NCBI RefSeq assembly: GCF_015472005.1
Contig: NZ_BMAQ01000005.1
Location: 1 to 64,000 of the forward strand
Direction: 5' to 3'
Source: Insulibacter thermoxylanivorax
GTDB taxonomy: Bacteria > Bacillota > Bacilli > Paenibacillales > DA-C8
DNA length: 64,000 nucleotides
A program made the translations under genes and the position numbers. Of the stretch, positions 43,530 to 54,579 are shown piece by piece (the first letter of the stretch is position 1; every line of letters begins with the position of its first letter). A model generated the notes under the pieces. The model ran no database searches. It was not told the DNA's origin and saw nothing but the letters and a program-made list of their open reading frames with translations.

Positions 43530-44452
43530 ACCGAACGTTAGAAGCGGGATCCTTCTATGAACTGACGGTGGAGCGCGAAGTGTCCCCAAACGGGTACTTC
43601 CTGTCCGACGGCCGGCAGGAGGTCCTGCTTCCTTACGGGGAAGCGGCGGGGGAAGTCAAGACCGGCAGCCGCCTGCGGGTGTTTCTCTTCCATGACAACA
43701 AAGGAAGGATGACGGCGACGATGCGCGAGCCCCTGATTGCGATGGGAGCGATCGCGTCCTTGGAGGTGGCCGATATCCAGCCGCGGCTCGGCTGTTTCCT
43801 CGAGATGGGCATCGGTCGCCAGCTGCTTCTGCCCTATACGGAACTGCCCAGGATGCAAGAGCTTTGGCCTAAGGTCGGCGACGAAGTCTATGTGAAGCTG
43901 GACCATGACAAGCAAGGGCGCATGCTGGCGAAGCTGGCGGACGAGGAGGATCTTGCGAAGCTTGTCGTACGCGCGCCGATGGCATGGCGCAATACTTGGG
44001 TGGAAGCACGGGTATATAAGCCCCTCAAACACATGGATTTCCTCCTTATCCCCGGCGGCGTGCTCGGCTGGGGCGTGATGGCGATGCTGCATCAGACAGA
44101 ACGGACGCGGCTGCTCCGTCTCGGCGAGCGGGTGAACGTTCGCGTGACCTATGTACGTGAAGACGGCCGGGTGAACGTCTCGATGCGGCAGCCGAAGGAG
44201 ATTAGCCGCGAGGAAGATGCGGCGCTGCTGTTTCGCTTTCTCAAGGAGCGGCCTAACGGCTCCATGCCCTATTCCGATGAGACGCCGGCGGATATCATCC
44301 TGAGACGGTTCAACATCAGCAAAGGGGCCTTCAAGCGGGCGCTGGGGAAACTGATGAAGGAAGGGCTCATCGAACAAGAGGGCAGCTGGACGCACTTGAC
44401 GGAGAAGGGGCGTAATACAGCATCAGTTGATGAAGGGGAAGAGCATCAGTAA
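43526..44452 (+). CDS. cvfB: S1-like RNA-binding protein CvfB/YitL
   Basis: A 308-residue protein with three S1-type OB domains in series (for example the KVGDEVYVKLDHDKQGRMLA and LGERVNVRVTYVREDGRVNVS ends) and a C-terminal winged helix (ILRRFNISKGAFKRALGKLMKEG). The CvfB group influences virulence factor and RNA regulation in staphylococci. It is coupled to rsfS by a 4-base overlap. In B. subtilis this gene is elsewhere, so the cluster differs here. Confidence 0.88.
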   Translation: MNRTLEAGSFYELTVEREVSPNGYFLSDGRQEVLLPYGEAAGEVKTGSRLRVFLFHDNKGRMTATMREPLIAMGAIASLEVADIQPRLGCFLEMGIGRQLLLPYTELPRMQELWPKVGDEVYVKLDHDKQGRMLAKLADEEDLAKLVVRAPMAWRNTWVEARVYKPLKHMDFLLIPGGVLGWGVMAMLHQTERTRLLRLGERVNVRVTYVREDGRVNVSMRQPKEISREEDAALLFRFLKERPNGSMPYSDETPADIILRRFNISKGAFKRALGKLMKEGLIEQEGSWTHLTEKGRNTASVDEGEEHQ

Positions 44453-44465
44453 GGAGCGGTTGGAT

Positions 44466-45227
44466 ATGAACGAAGCCTATCAACACCACTTCGCGCAAGT
44501 GTATGACCGGCTGATGGACGAGATGCCCTTGGACAAGTGGCAGCAGTTCATCCGCGAGGCATGGGCGAAGTATGGATGTGGCCCGAGAATCGTTGTCGAT
44601 CTCGGCTGCGGAACAGGACGGCATACGCTGGCGCTGGCAGAGGATGTTCATAGGATGTACGGCATCGACCTGTCCGAATCCATGCTGGCTATCGCTCAGG
44701 AACAGGCCGCGCGCACTTCTGGCGGGAGGAACATCACCTGGCTGCTGCAGGATATGCGCGAATGGCAGATCCCAAGCCAGGCGGACGGTGTTCTCTGTTT
44801 GTGCGACGGCATCAACTATTTGCTTGCGGACGAGGATGTGAAAGCGGCCTTCTCTTCCACTTATGATGGACTGCGTGAGGGAGGGCTGTTCCTGTTCGAT
44901 GTGTTGACGCAGCACCAATACGAACTCTATGCGGCGGGTCAGCCTTATACCTATGATGTGGAGGATCTGGCTTATATATGGTATGCGGATTGGGATGAGC
45001 ATAACCGAGTGATCTCCCATGATCTTACCATCTTCTCGCGGGTTGATGCGGAGTCGGAGATGTTTCTCCGCTTCCATGAATTCCATCAGCAGAGAGCCTA
45101 CGATTTGCAGCAGCTGACCGTCTGGCTTAAGGAGATCGGTTTTCGCAGGATTGAAACCTTTGCTGATTACACCTGGCAGCCGATCCGTGAAGATACGGCG
45201 AGGGTCTGCTTCTGTGCCGTAAAATAG
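44466..45227 (+). CDS. yqeM: SAM-dependent methyltransferase YqeM
   Basis: A 253-residue class I methyltransferase. SAM-binding motif I is VVDLGCGTGRHT (44-55), followed by YGIDLSESML and DGINYLL. Its substrate is unknown. ATG 44466 has AAGGAG 9 bases ahead. It is conserved next to rsfS in Bacillales and is the last gene before the leuS promoter. Confidence 0.9.
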   Translation: MNEAYQHHFAQVYDRLMDEMPLDKWQQFIREAWAKYGCGPRIVVDLGCGTGRHTLALAEDVHRMYGIDLSESMLAIAQEQAARTSGGRNITWLLQDMREWQIPSQADGVLCLCDGINYLLADEDVKAAFSSTYDGLREGGLFLFDVLTQHQYELYAAGQPYTYDVEDLAYIWYADWDEHNRVISHDLTIFSRVDAESEMFLRFHEFHQQRAYDLQQLTVWLKEIGFRRIETFADYTWQPIREDTARVCFCAVK

Positions 45228-45244
45228 CGGCGAGCTGGGGATAC

Positions 45245-45274
45245 TTGACATCGCAAGCGCAGGGAACGTATAAT
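45245..45274 (+). promoter_or_regulatory. Sigma-A promoter of leuS
   Basis: A perfect TTGACA and a perfect TATAAT are separated by 18 bases. Transcription should begin near 45281 and run into the T-box leader. Confidence 0.8.
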
Positions 45275-45281
45275 GGCAACA

Positions 45282-45653
45282 AGAATAAACGATATTTGAT
45301 ATCGAATCAGACAATCGATAGGCTAACAGCGAGGAAGAGGAGCAGTAGCATCTGTATGCAGGCTCTCAGAGAGTCGGCGGTTTGGTGCGAGCCGACAGCT
45401 GCTGGATGTGAACTCGCCTCTGAGCTGGTGAAAGATCGGTTATGCGGGCCGCTGCGGACGGAGCGTCATGGAAGGCAAGACGACGGCTTGGGCGGCTGAC
45501 GGATCATCGATTATACCTTCATCCGTAACCCCTGCGTTAAAGGGCAGAGTGAGTACGAACGAAGCACGTTCGTGCTAACTAGGGTGGTACCACGGGAATC
45601 GACCTCTCGTCCCTAGCTGTGATCGGTGATCGGCTAGCGATGAGAGGTTTTTT
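45282..45653 (+). promoter_or_regulatory. T-box leader of leuS (leucine specifier)
   Basis: A tRNA-sensing leader. Stem I lies around 45350-45440, with the specifier loop GTGAACTCGCC giving a CTC leucine codon at 45413-45415. The conserved T-box AGGGTGGTACCACGG is at 45581-45595. An intrinsic terminator at 45602-45653 follows and would be replaced by the antiterminator when uncharged tRNA-Leu binds. It accounts for most of the 511-base gap before leuS. Confidence 0.93.
45602..45653 (+). terminator. Regulated terminator of the leuS T-box
   Basis: ACCTCTC pairs with GAGAGGT and CTAGC with GCTAG, enclosing GATCGGTGATC. A run of T follows. The left arm overlaps sequence that pairs in the antiterminator. 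Confidence 0.88.
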
Positions 45654-45738
45654 GATCAGATCAAGCAGCATGGGAAGCACTGATTAAGTCAGATTTATTG
45701 GTAAATCAGCTTCTTTAATACAATTGGAGGTTTAGAGG

Positions 45739-48180
45739 ATGACACAGGATCAGAATCAATCAGCCAAGTACAATCACCGGGTAATCGAACCGAAATGGCA
45801 GCGTTACTGGGAAGAGAACAAGACGTTTAAGACCTTGGATGATGACAGCAAGCCGAAGTTCTATGCCCTTGACATGTTCCCTTATCCATCGGGAGCAGGG
45901 CTGCACGTCGGCCATCCGGAAGGGTATACGGCTACGGATATCATCGCGCGCCTCAAGCGGGCACAAGGTTATAACGTCCTCCACCCGATGGGCTGGGATG
46001 CCTTTGGCCTGCCGGCTGAGCAGCACGCCCTCGAGACCGGACAGCATCCGCGCGATATCACGGTGAAGAATATCAACAATTTCCGCCGTCAGATCAAATC
46101 CCTCGGCTTCTCCTACGATTGGGACCGGGAGATCAGCACGACGGATCCGGACTACTACAAATGGACGCAGTGGATCTTCCTGCAGCTCTATAAGCGGGGG
46201 CTGGCTTATGTCGCTGAAGTACCGGTGAACTGGTGCCCGGCGCTGGGTACAGTGCTCGCCAACGAAGAGGTCATCGACGGCAAGAGCGAGCGCGGCGGAC
46301 ATCCGGTGATCCGCAAGCCGATGCGCCAGTGGATGCTGAAGATCACTGAGTATGCAGAGCGCTTGCTGGAGGATCTGGAGGAACTGGATTGGCCGGAGAG
46401 CATCAAGGAGATGCAGCGCAACTGGATCGGCAAGTCCGAAGGGGCGGAGGTGGACTTTGTCATCGATGGAACGGACAAGGTCCTGAAGGTATTCACGACC
46501 AGACCGGATACGCTGTTCGGGGCGACTTACTGTGTCATGGCGCCGGAACACAAGTGGGTGGATGAGATCACCTCTCCGGAGCAGAAGGAAGCGGTGCAAG
46601 CCTACAAGGAACAAGCAGCCCGCAAATCCGACCTGGAGCGGACGGATCTTGCCAAGGAGAAGACAGGCGTCTTCACGGGAGCTTATGCGATCAATCCGGT
46701 CAACGGCAAGAAAGTTCCGATCTGGATCGCCGACTATGTCCTGGCTGGATACGGGACGGGAGCGATCATGGCGGTGCCAGGCCACGATCAGCGCGACTGG
46801 GAATTTGCGACGAAGTACAACCTGCCGATCATCGAGGTCGTAGAGGGCGGGGATCTGTCCAAGGAAGCCTATACCGGCGATGGCATCCACGTCAACTCCG
46901 ACTTCTTGAACGGCCTTAACAATGAGCAAGCGATTAAGAAGATGATCGAATGGCTGGAAGAGAACGGGAAGGGACGGGCGAAGGTTACTTATAAGCTACG
47001 CGACTGGCTGTTCAGCCGCCAGCGCTATTGGGGTGAGCCGATCCCGATCCTGCACCTTGAGGACGGCACGATGAAGCCGCTCGATGAGAGCGAACTGCCT
47101 CTGCTCCTGCCGGATGTGGATGAGATCCATCCGTCGGGTACAGGAGAGTCTCCGCTGGCGAATGTGGAGGAATGGGTCAACACCGTCGACCCGGAGACGG
47201 GGATGAAGGCTCGGCGCGAGACCAATACGATGCCGCAATGGGCGGGAAGCTGCTGGTACTATATCCGTTTCATCGATCCGCATAACAAGGAGCAGCTCAT
47301 CGATCCGGAGTTGGCGAAGAAATGGCTGCCTGTCGACCTGTATATCGGCGGTGCAGAGCATGCGGTGCTGCACCTGCTCTATGCGAGGTTCTGGCACAAG
47401 GTGCTGTACGACATCGGCGTGGTGCCTACGAAGGAACCGTTCCAGAAGCTCGTGAACCAAGGCATGATCCTCGGCACGAACAATGAGAAGATGAGCAAAT
47501 CCCGCGGCAACGTCATCAACCCGGATGATATCGTCGAACAATACGGTGCGGATACCCTCCGCATGTACGAGATGTTCATGGGCCCGCTGGAGGCGACGAA
47601 GCCGTGGAACGAGAGCGGTGTCGAAGGAACTTACCGCTTCCTGAACCGGGTATGGAGACTTTATGTCGGTGACGACGGTCAGTTGAACCCGAAGATCGGT
47701 GATGTGCCGACAGACGAATCCTTCCTGCGCGTATGGCACAAGACGATCAAGAAGGTTACGGAGGATTACGAGAACCTTCGCTTCAACACCGCGATCAGCC
47801 AGCTGATGATCTTCGTCAATGAAGCTTACAAAGCCGAGCGTCTGCCGCGCAAAGCGATGGAGGATTTCGTGCAGCTCATCGCACCGGTCACCCCGCATAT
47901 CGCGGAAGAACTCTGGGAGCGGCTTGGCCACACCGGCGGCATCTCCTATGTACCGTGGCCGCAATACGATGAGAAGTACACCGTTGACGATGAAGTCGAG
48001 ATCGCGATCCAAGTGAAGGGCAAGATCGTCGACCGCATCAAGATCCCTGCCGACCTTGATGAGCAGGGCATGGAACAAGCAGCCCTGTCCAGCGAAGCGG
48101 TGCAGCAAGCGATCAGCGGCAAGACGATCCGCAAGGTCATCGCCGTCAAAGGACGCCTCGTGAACATCGTCACCAATTGA
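45739..48180 (+). CDS. leuS: Leucyl-tRNA synthetase
   Basis: An 813-residue class I synthetase. HIGH-type motif HVGH is at 56-59 in [12 protein letters not shown], and KMSKS at 584-588. The CP1 editing domain between them contains the Thr/Asp-rich [12 protein letters not shown]. The C-terminal anticodon-binding and tail domains are complete. TTGGAGG precedes ATG 45739. It is controlled by the T-box leader and followed by an 11-bp inverted repeat. Confidence 0.98.
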   Translation: MTQDQNQSAKYNHRVIEPKWQRYWEENKTFKTLDDDSKPKFYALDMFPYPSGAGLHVGHPEGYTATDIIARLKRAQGYNVLHPMGWDAFGLPAEQHALETGQHPRDITVKNINNFRRQIKSLGFSYDWDREISTTDPDYYKWTQWIFLQLYKRGLAYVAEVPVNWCPALGTVLANEEVIDGKSERGGHPVIRKPMRQWMLKITEYAERLLEDLEELDWPESIKEMQRNWIGKSEGAEVDFVIDGTDKVLKVFTTRPDTLFGATYCVMAPEHKWVDEITSPEQKEAVQAYKEQAARKSDLERTDLAKEKTGVFTGAYAINPVNGKKVPIWIADYVLAGYGTGAIMAVPGHDQRDWEFATKYNLPIIEVVEGGDLSKEAYTGDGIHVNSDFLNGLNNEQAIKKMIEWLEENGKGRAKVTYKLRDWLFSRQRYWGEPIPILHLEDGTMKPLDESELPLLLPDVDEIHPSGTGESPLANVEEWVNTVDPETGMKARRETNTMPQWAGSCWYYIRFIDPHNKEQLIDPELAKKWLPVDLYIGGAEHAVLHLLYARFWHKVLYDIGVVPTKEPFQKLVNQGMILGTNNEKMSKSRGNVINPDDIVEQYGADTLRMYEMFMGPLEATKPWNESGVEGTYRFLNRVWRLYVGDDGQLNPKIGDVPTDESFLRVWHKTIKKVTEDYENLRFNTAISQLMIFVNEAYKAERLPRKAMEDFVQLIAPVTPHIAEELWERLGHTGGISYVPWPQYDEKYTVDDEVEIAIQVKGKIVDRIKIPADLDEQGMEQAALSSEAVQQAISGKTIRKVIAVKGRLVNIVTN

Positions 48181-48201
48181 CATATGAATATGTAATCTTC
48201 A

Positions 48202-48278
48202 CAGCGACCTCACAGGACGGGTTAAGCTTTTTGTCCGTAAAAAAGCGACTCAACTTTGCTGAGGTCGCTGTTGTATTT
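48202..48278. terminator. Inverted repeat/terminator shared by leuS and comER
   Basis: CAGCGACCTCA (48202-48212) and TGAGGTCGCTG (48260-48270) are an exact 11-bp inverted repeat followed by TTGTATTT on the plus strand. On the minus strand a competing hairpin, GCGACCTCA/TGAGTCGC, is followed by TTTTTT, and would end comER. Both lie partly inside the comER coding end. Confidence 0.65.
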
Positions 48279-49052
48279 GGCGTGGGTGGTATGAATCAAC
48301 TGCTGGAACATCCCATCCAGATACGATTGCATGAGCAGAATCCCCTCGGCGGTGATGCCCCCGGGCACGCAGACTCTCTCCTGCAGGGAAGCAGGCGTGA
48401 ACCCCTTCTCGGTCAAGAGCTTGGCGGTACCGAGCATCATATCGCTGACGAGGCGGGTGGCCTCCTCCCGCTCGATTCCGGTGATCTCCACGGCAGCATG
48501 GACGAATTGCTCAGCAAAAAAACACAGAAAAGCAGGACCGCAGCTGGACAGGTCCGAAGTGATGCGTGTGTGCTGTTCCTCGATGTGATGAGGCGTGCTG
48601 ATCTTGGAAAACAATGATTCCAGCCATTCGCGGTCACTCGGCAGCATCCGCTCGCTGTACATGCATAAGGCAGCGCCGCTTAATGCGTAGTTTGTGATGC
48701 TCGGGATGACCTTCGCGATCTTGCAGGGCAGGAGATCTTCCAGATGTTTGATCAGAACGGGACTGGTAATCGAGACGACGATCTTCTCCGGCGTTGCCCA
48801 GGGGGCCAGATCTTCAATGACATGCTTATATTCATGGGGCTTGACGCAGATGAAGATGGTCTTGCACAGGCGGGCGATCTGCCCGTTATCCGCTGCCGCG
48901 CGCAGACCGGGGAAACGATCGGCCAAGCGGAGCACCTTATCCAGCGATCGGTTGCCGGCGATGATCTGCTCAGGATCCAAAGCCCCTGATTCGATGAATG
49001 CCTCGATGAGGATACTGCCCATGCTGCCGGTTCCGATGAATCCGATCTTCAT
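48222..49052 (-). CDS. comER: Late competence protein ComER (ProC-like oxidoreductase)
   Basis: A 276-residue protein of the pyrroline-5-carboxylate reductase fold. GFIGTGSMGS (4-13) is the nucleotide loop, FICVKPHEYKHV follows, and the C-terminal domain has SSCGPAFL and PGGITAEG. In Bacillus it is transcribed opposite to comEA, as here (120 bases apart). It is not essential for transformation. It could retain enzymatic activity, which the sequence does not decide. Confidence 0.9.
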   Translation of the reverse strand: MKIGFIGTGSMGSILIEAFIESGALDPEQIIAGNRSLDKVLRLADRFPGLRAAADNGQIARLCKTIFICVKPHEYKHVIEDLAPWATPEKIVVSITSPVLIKHLEDLLPCKIAKVIPSITNYALSGAALCMYSERMLPSDREWLESLFSKISTPHHIEEQHTRITSDLSSCGPAFLCFFAEQFVHAAVEITGIEREEATRLVSDMMLGTAKLLTEKGFTPASLQERVCVPGGITAEGILLMQSYLDGMFQQLIHTTHAKYNSDLSKVESLFYGQKA

Positions 49053-49172
49053 GTTGAACCCTCCCAGTTAGAGAACTCACATACTTTTACTAAATATATG
49101 TACATATAGCTCGGACCTATGAATGATTCTATAATGGTGCAACCAATACAGTCCGTCTCAGGAGTGATGTGA

Positions 49173-49724
49173 TTGATCAGATCAAGCCGAATCCCGTCGT
49201 TCCTCTTCTCTCTCTGCCTGCTGCTGGTGCTGGCAGCCGTCGGCTATTGGCTGCTGTCGGAGCTTCTGCCGCCGCCGGCCGGCTGGTCGGATGAAGCCGT
49301 ATGGCTGCCCGTTGAACGGCGTTTGGCCGAGGAAGAGGTGCAAGAGGAGGACGGCGGCCAGACGACGTTTGCTGAAGGTGAACAGTCAATACCGGAGGTC
49401 AGCAGGCGGCAGCCGGCAGGCAAGAGTCCTTCGCCGATCTTGCAGGATGAGCCGCTGGATGAGCAGAAGGATGAGAGGCCGCTTGGCGCTGATCTAGAAG
49501 CATGGGCTGACGACGCATCCGATGATTCCACGCTGATTCCGCTCAACACAGCGGACGCGGAGATGCTTCAGCTTCTTCCCGGCATCGGTCCGGCCAAGGC
49601 GCAGGCGATCATCGAGCACCGCGATCAGCACGGCGTCTTTACAAGCTTGGATCAGCTGTTGGAAGTGAAGGGTATCGGCGAGAAAACCCTTGCCAATATC
49701 AAGCCTTTGCTTAAATTGGATTAA
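49173..49724 (+). CDS. comEA: Competence DNA receptor ComEA
   Basis: A 183-residue membrane-anchored DNA-binding protein. A single N-terminal helix (about 9-29), a Glu/Gln-rich linker and a C-terminal double helix-hairpin-helix domain (LNTADAEMLQLLPGIG and VKGIGEKTLANI) bind incoming DNA outside the membrane. It lacks the SLBB-like domain found in B. subtilis ComEA, so it is the short form. TTG 49173 lies 8 bases after AGGAG. Confidence 0.9.
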   Translation: MIRSSRIPSFLFSLCLLLVLAAVGYWLLSELLPPPAGWSDEAVWLPVERRLAEEEVQEEDGGQTTFAEGEQSIPEVSRRQPAGKSPSPILQDEPLDEQKDERPLGADLEAWADDASDDSTLIPLNTADAEMLQLLPGIGPAKAQAIIEHRDQHGVFTSLDQLLEVKGIGEKTLANIKPLLKLD

Positions 49725-49772
49725 ACTCATCGGAATAGTGAGTTACCTCTTTTCAAGCCATGAAGTTTATGA

Positions 49773-51113
<1,341 letters not shown>

Positions 51114-51131
51114 GGAAGGGAAGATCTTCGC

Positions 51132-51635
51132 ATGACATCGCTTCGTAAGGATTGGGATACGTACTTCATGGACATCGCCTTCATGGCTTCGACGAGGTCC
51201 CGCTGCAGCCGGCGCCGTGTCGGCGCCGTGCTGGTGCAGGGCAAGAAGCTGCTCGGAACGGCCTATAACGGTGCGCCGTCGGGCGTTCCGGACTGCGAAG
51301 AAGCGGGTTGCATGCTGGTCGAAGAATATGAGCTGCAAGTTCAGGACAACGGGGAAGAACAAGTGGTGAAGAAACAGCGCTGCGTACGCACGATCCATGC
51401 GGAGCAGAACCTGCTTTTGTTCACCGACCGCAGCGACCGGGAGGGGGCGACGGTGTATGTGACGGACCAGCCTTGTTGGACCTGTGCGAATATGCTCGCG
51501 AACAGCGGCGTCACAGAGATCGTCTACTGCCGTGAGTATAAGAAGGACCAGGACAAGGTCAGCAAGCTGATGAAACAGAAAGGCATCCATTTCCGGCAGC
51601 TCGTCGGTTATGAGCCGCCGGCAGGTACCGCCTAA
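51132..51635 (+). CDS. comEB: dCMP deaminase ComEB
   Basis: A 167-residue zinc deaminase that converts dCMP to dUMP for thymidylate synthesis. The zinc site is H89 in TIHAEQ, with C115 and C118 in PCWTC. SRCSRRRVGAVLV and the second zinc-like CEEAGC stretch are typical of the family. It follows metY by 18 bases. A terminator-like hairpin lies between it and comEC. Confidence 0.93.
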   Translation: MTSLRKDWDTYFMDIAFMASTRSRCSRRRVGAVLVQGKKLLGTAYNGAPSGVPDCEEAGCMLVEEYELQVQDNGEEQVVKKQRCVRTIHAEQNLLLFTDRSDREGATVYVTDQPCWTCANMLANSGVTEIVYCREYKKDQDKVSKLMKQKGIHFRQLVGYEPPAGTA

Positions 51636-51677
51636 TTGTTGCATGTGATAGGACGCTGAATATTGATTTAAGAGGAA

Positions 51678-51715
51678 GCACCTCGATTCCGGATGAAGGA
51701 ATGGGGTGTTTTTTA
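51678..51715 (+). terminator. Terminator-like hairpin between comEB and comEC
   Basis: GCACCTCGATTCC and GGAATGGGGTGT pair with a small bulge, then TTTTTT follows. It may limit comEC expression from the upstream promoter. Confidence 0.7.
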
Positions 51716-51755
51716 TTGCTTTAATTGCTGGGAACCATGGAACGGGAGGGCGAAT

Positions 51756-54314
51756 ATGCGGTCACAGGCGGGATTTTACGGCACTTGCGCTTGTATGATC
51801 GGCGGGCTCGCAGCGGGACTTGCAGGGCGAAGCTGGGCGATCGGTTGCGTGCTGCTCTTTTGCATCGCTTCCCTATATTATACGAAGCGTTCCTTCGATG
51901 ACCTAAGCATTCGTCATCGCTTGTTCATCCTCTCCTTAACGCTTCTATCCATCGTGTATGGACTGGCATGTGAACAGATGAACCGCACGTCGCTGCCTGA
52001 TGCCATGAACGGGAGGATCGTTGAGGCGGAAGGGACGATCGTGTCCGGCATCAAGCTGGACGGTGACAGATTGTCCTTCCAATACCGTGTCAGCAAGCTG
52101 AGAACGCCTGATGCGCGAAGCGCCTACAGTCATGCAGCTGGCAGAGGTACAGCGGAAGAGGATGTTGAAGAGATCCGGGATCTTCATGAGAAGATGCAGG
52201 TGACGATCTATCTGGAATCGCAAGCGGAACAACAGGAAGCTGCGTCCTGGATCCGCGGCATGGAGATCCGGCTAACGGGGGAGCTTCAGATTCCGAGTTC
52301 AGCACGGAATTTTGGCGATTTTGATTATCGTTCATATCTTAAGAAACAGCGCATCCACTGGCAGATCCGGATGGAGGGGATGTCCTCCATCGTGATCAAG
52401 TCAAGACCCGGGCTGAGCGGTCAACTGTTGCTCGGTTCGATCGACCGCTTCCGGAATCATCTTACGGATCTTGTGTGGTCATTATATGATGAACGCTATG
52501 CGGGCTTTATGCAGGGGCTGTTAATCGGGGATCAGCAGAGGCTGCCGCAGGACCTGTATGATCAATTCTCCGATATCGGGATGACCCATGTGCTGGCGAT
52601 CTCCGGACTGCACGTCGGCGTATTCACCGCGGGCTGCTTCTGGATGCTTAAGCTGCTCCGGCTGACCCGTGAGAAGATCTACGCCGTCAGCTTCGCCCTT
52701 GTCCCGATGTACGTGCTGGGCACAGGTGCATCTCCATCGGCGGTGCGCGCAGGCTTGATGGCGATGCTGGGCCTTGTTGCCCTGCGCCTCGGCCGCTGGA
52801 AGGATACGCTTCGTTTCTTGCTGATCGCAGCCGTTGGGATGTTAATGGTGAACCCTTATTTTCTCTACAATATCAGTTTCCAGCTGTCCTTCGTTGTCAC
52901 CTTCGGTCTGATCTTGCTTGTACCGCGGATCGCTGGGATGATTCGCCTGCGCTCCGCTGCCATCTCCGGTTCTCTTGCCGTGACGGCCGCTGCCCAGATC
53001 TTCTCCTTCCCCATCGTGATCTATTATTTTCATCTCCTCCATCTCCTCTCCCCGGCGGCGAACCTGCTGCTGGTGCCGCTGGTAAGCGTGCTGATCCTGC
53101 CCCTCGGCATGCTTTCACTGCTGCTTGGAGTGGTGCATACCGCTCTCGGTGCATGGCCGGCAGCCATCGCTTCGCTGGCAGCGGAAGGGCTCTTTCGGGC
53201 CGTCGAATGGACCGCCGGCTGGCAAGGGCTGCTAACGATCTGGCCGAGAGTGCCCTTCTGGTGGATCGCGGCCTATTATCTTCTGATCCTCTTCCTGTTC
53301 ATCGGTCTGCCCCGTCTCAAGGGCCTGATCAGCCGTCGTCTGTTGAAGATGCTGGTGCTGCTGACAGGTTCGCTGTTTATCTCCCTGCTTCTATATGCTC
53401 AAATCGGCGATCGCTGGAGGCAAGCGGGGATCGTCAGTGTCCTGGATGTGGGGCAGGGGGATGCCATCCTGATCCGCACCCCGCATGGGCGGCATCTATT
53501 AATCGACGGCGGCGGCACGTTCCGCTTCGGCGAGCAAGAAGCATGGCGAGCCCGCAGGGATCCCTATGAAGTAGGCAAGGATACGCTCGTGCCATTGCTC
53601 AGGCGGCGCGGCATCCAACGGCTCGATGCGGTGATCGCAACGCACTTGGATGCGGATCATATCGGCGGTCTGCATGCGGTTTTGGAGAACATCCCGACGG
53701 AACGAATCCTCTACAACGGCACGACCAAGGATTCCGCTTATGCAGATCGTCTGGTACACACAGCCAGAGAGAAGGGAATACCGCTGATCCGTGTATCCGC
53801 AGGAAGGACGTGGCAAGCGGATAAGGACACAAGACTCCAATTTCTCCATCCCATCGTGGATCAGGAGGGAAACGGTGAAGCAGTTCCAGAAGTAAGCGAT
53901 CAGAATGGGGCTTCCGTCGTGTTCTTGCTGCAGATGCAGGATGCCTCCTTTCTCTTAACAGGGGATATCGGTTCGGCGGAGGAGCGCAAGGTGATCGACT
54001 ATATTCAAGAAGCGGGAGCCAGGAATGTTCTCCTTCCGGACAAGCGGTTCATCGACGTGCTGAAAGTCGCACATCACGGCAGCCGCTACAGCACTTCCGA
54101 TGATTGGCTCGGCTACTGGCAGCCGGCGGTTGCTGCGATCTCCGTGGGGCGCAACTCCTACGGACATCCATCGGAGGATGTATTGGGCCGGCTGATGGAG
54201 CATGGCGTGAAGATGTACCGCACTGATGAGCACGGAGAGATCCAATTCATGTCATCCGGCGGGAAGCTGTATCTACGAACCAAATACTGGGGAACAGAGG
54301 GCGAGCATCCATAG
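51756..54314 (+). CDS. comEC: DNA internalisation channel protein ComEC
   Basis: An 852-residue polytopic membrane protein that carries single-stranded DNA into the cell. Domains: an N-terminal DUF4131/OB-like external region, the competence transmembrane core (about 230-520, with THVLAISGLHVGVFTAG), and a C-terminal metallo-beta-lactamase domain from about 560 (LDVGQGDAILI, THLDADHIGGL, HHGSRYSTS), thought to degrade the non-transforming strand. I chose ATG 51756, 5 bases after GGGAGGG; an in-frame upstream start lies within the terminator and is rejected. Confidence 0.95.
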   Translation: MRSQAGFYGTCACMIGGLAAGLAGRSWAIGCVLLFCIASLYYTKRSFDDLSIRHRLFILSLTLLSIVYGLACEQMNRTSLPDAMNGRIVEAEGTIVSGIKLDGDRLSFQYRVSKLRTPDARSAYSHAAGRGTAEEDVEEIRDLHEKMQVTIYLESQAEQQEAASWIRGMEIRLTGELQIPSSARNFGDFDYRSYLKKQRIHWQIRMEGMSSIVIKSRPGLSGQLLLGSIDRFRNHLTDLVWSLYDERYAGFMQGLLIGDQQRLPQDLYDQFSDIGMTHVLAISGLHVGVFTAGCFWMLKLLRLTREKIYAVSFALVPMYVLGTGASPSAVRAGLMAMLGLVALRLGRWKDTLRFLLIAAVGMLMVNPYFLYNISFQLSFVVTFGLILLVPRIAGMIRLRSAAISGSLAVTAAAQIFSFPIVIYYFHLLHLLSPAANLLLVPLVSVLILPLGMLSLLLGVVHTALGAWPAAIASLAAEGLFRAVEWTAGWQGLLTIWPRVPFWWIAAYYLLILFLFIGLPRLKGLISRRLLKMLVLLTGSLFISLLLYAQIGDRWRQAGIVSVLDVGQGDAILIRTPHGRHLLIDGGGTFRFGEQEAWRARRDPYEVGKDTLVPLLRRRGIQRLDAVIATHLDADHIGGLHAVLENIPTERILYNGTTKDSAYADRLVHTAREKGIPLIRVSAGRTWQADKDTRLQFLHPIVDQEGNGEAVPEVSDQNGASVVFLLQMQDASFLLTGDIGSAEERKVIDYIQEAGARNVLLPDKRFIDVLKVAHHGSRYSTSDDWLGYWQPAVAAISVGRNSYGHPSEDVLGRLMEHGVKMYRTDEHGEIQFMSSGGKLYLRTKYWGTEGEHP

Positions 54315-54579
54315 GATGAGCACCCATAGAGGATGACTGCAAGATCATGAATACAAAAAACTTTGAGAAGCATCCGAATCAATCCTTAACAACCTATGAA
54401 TATATGACTCTCATAGCAGTGATCTTACCGAAACAGCCGCCGCCGCAGCACGAGTGAATTCTTGGCTGTATACGCCTAAGCAAATATTTGTTATTCTTAT
54501 TACATGAAAATATCGCGAGCCGCGTGCAACTTATCAAGGGAAAGTACCGTCTATTAGGGTGCTAGGAAGGAGGATCCTG

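Noticed and set aside
51693-51755. Upstream start for comEC
   Set aside because: The in-frame extension lies within the terminator hairpin and has no ribosome site; ATG 51756 has GGGAGGG at good spacing.
54345-54457. Small open frame (about 36 codons, MNTKNFEKHPNQ) in the comEC-sigma gap, where B. subtilis has yqzM
   Set aside because: No membrane segment, weak ribosome site at about 15 bases and a Pro-rich end; it does not look like YqzM or any known protein.
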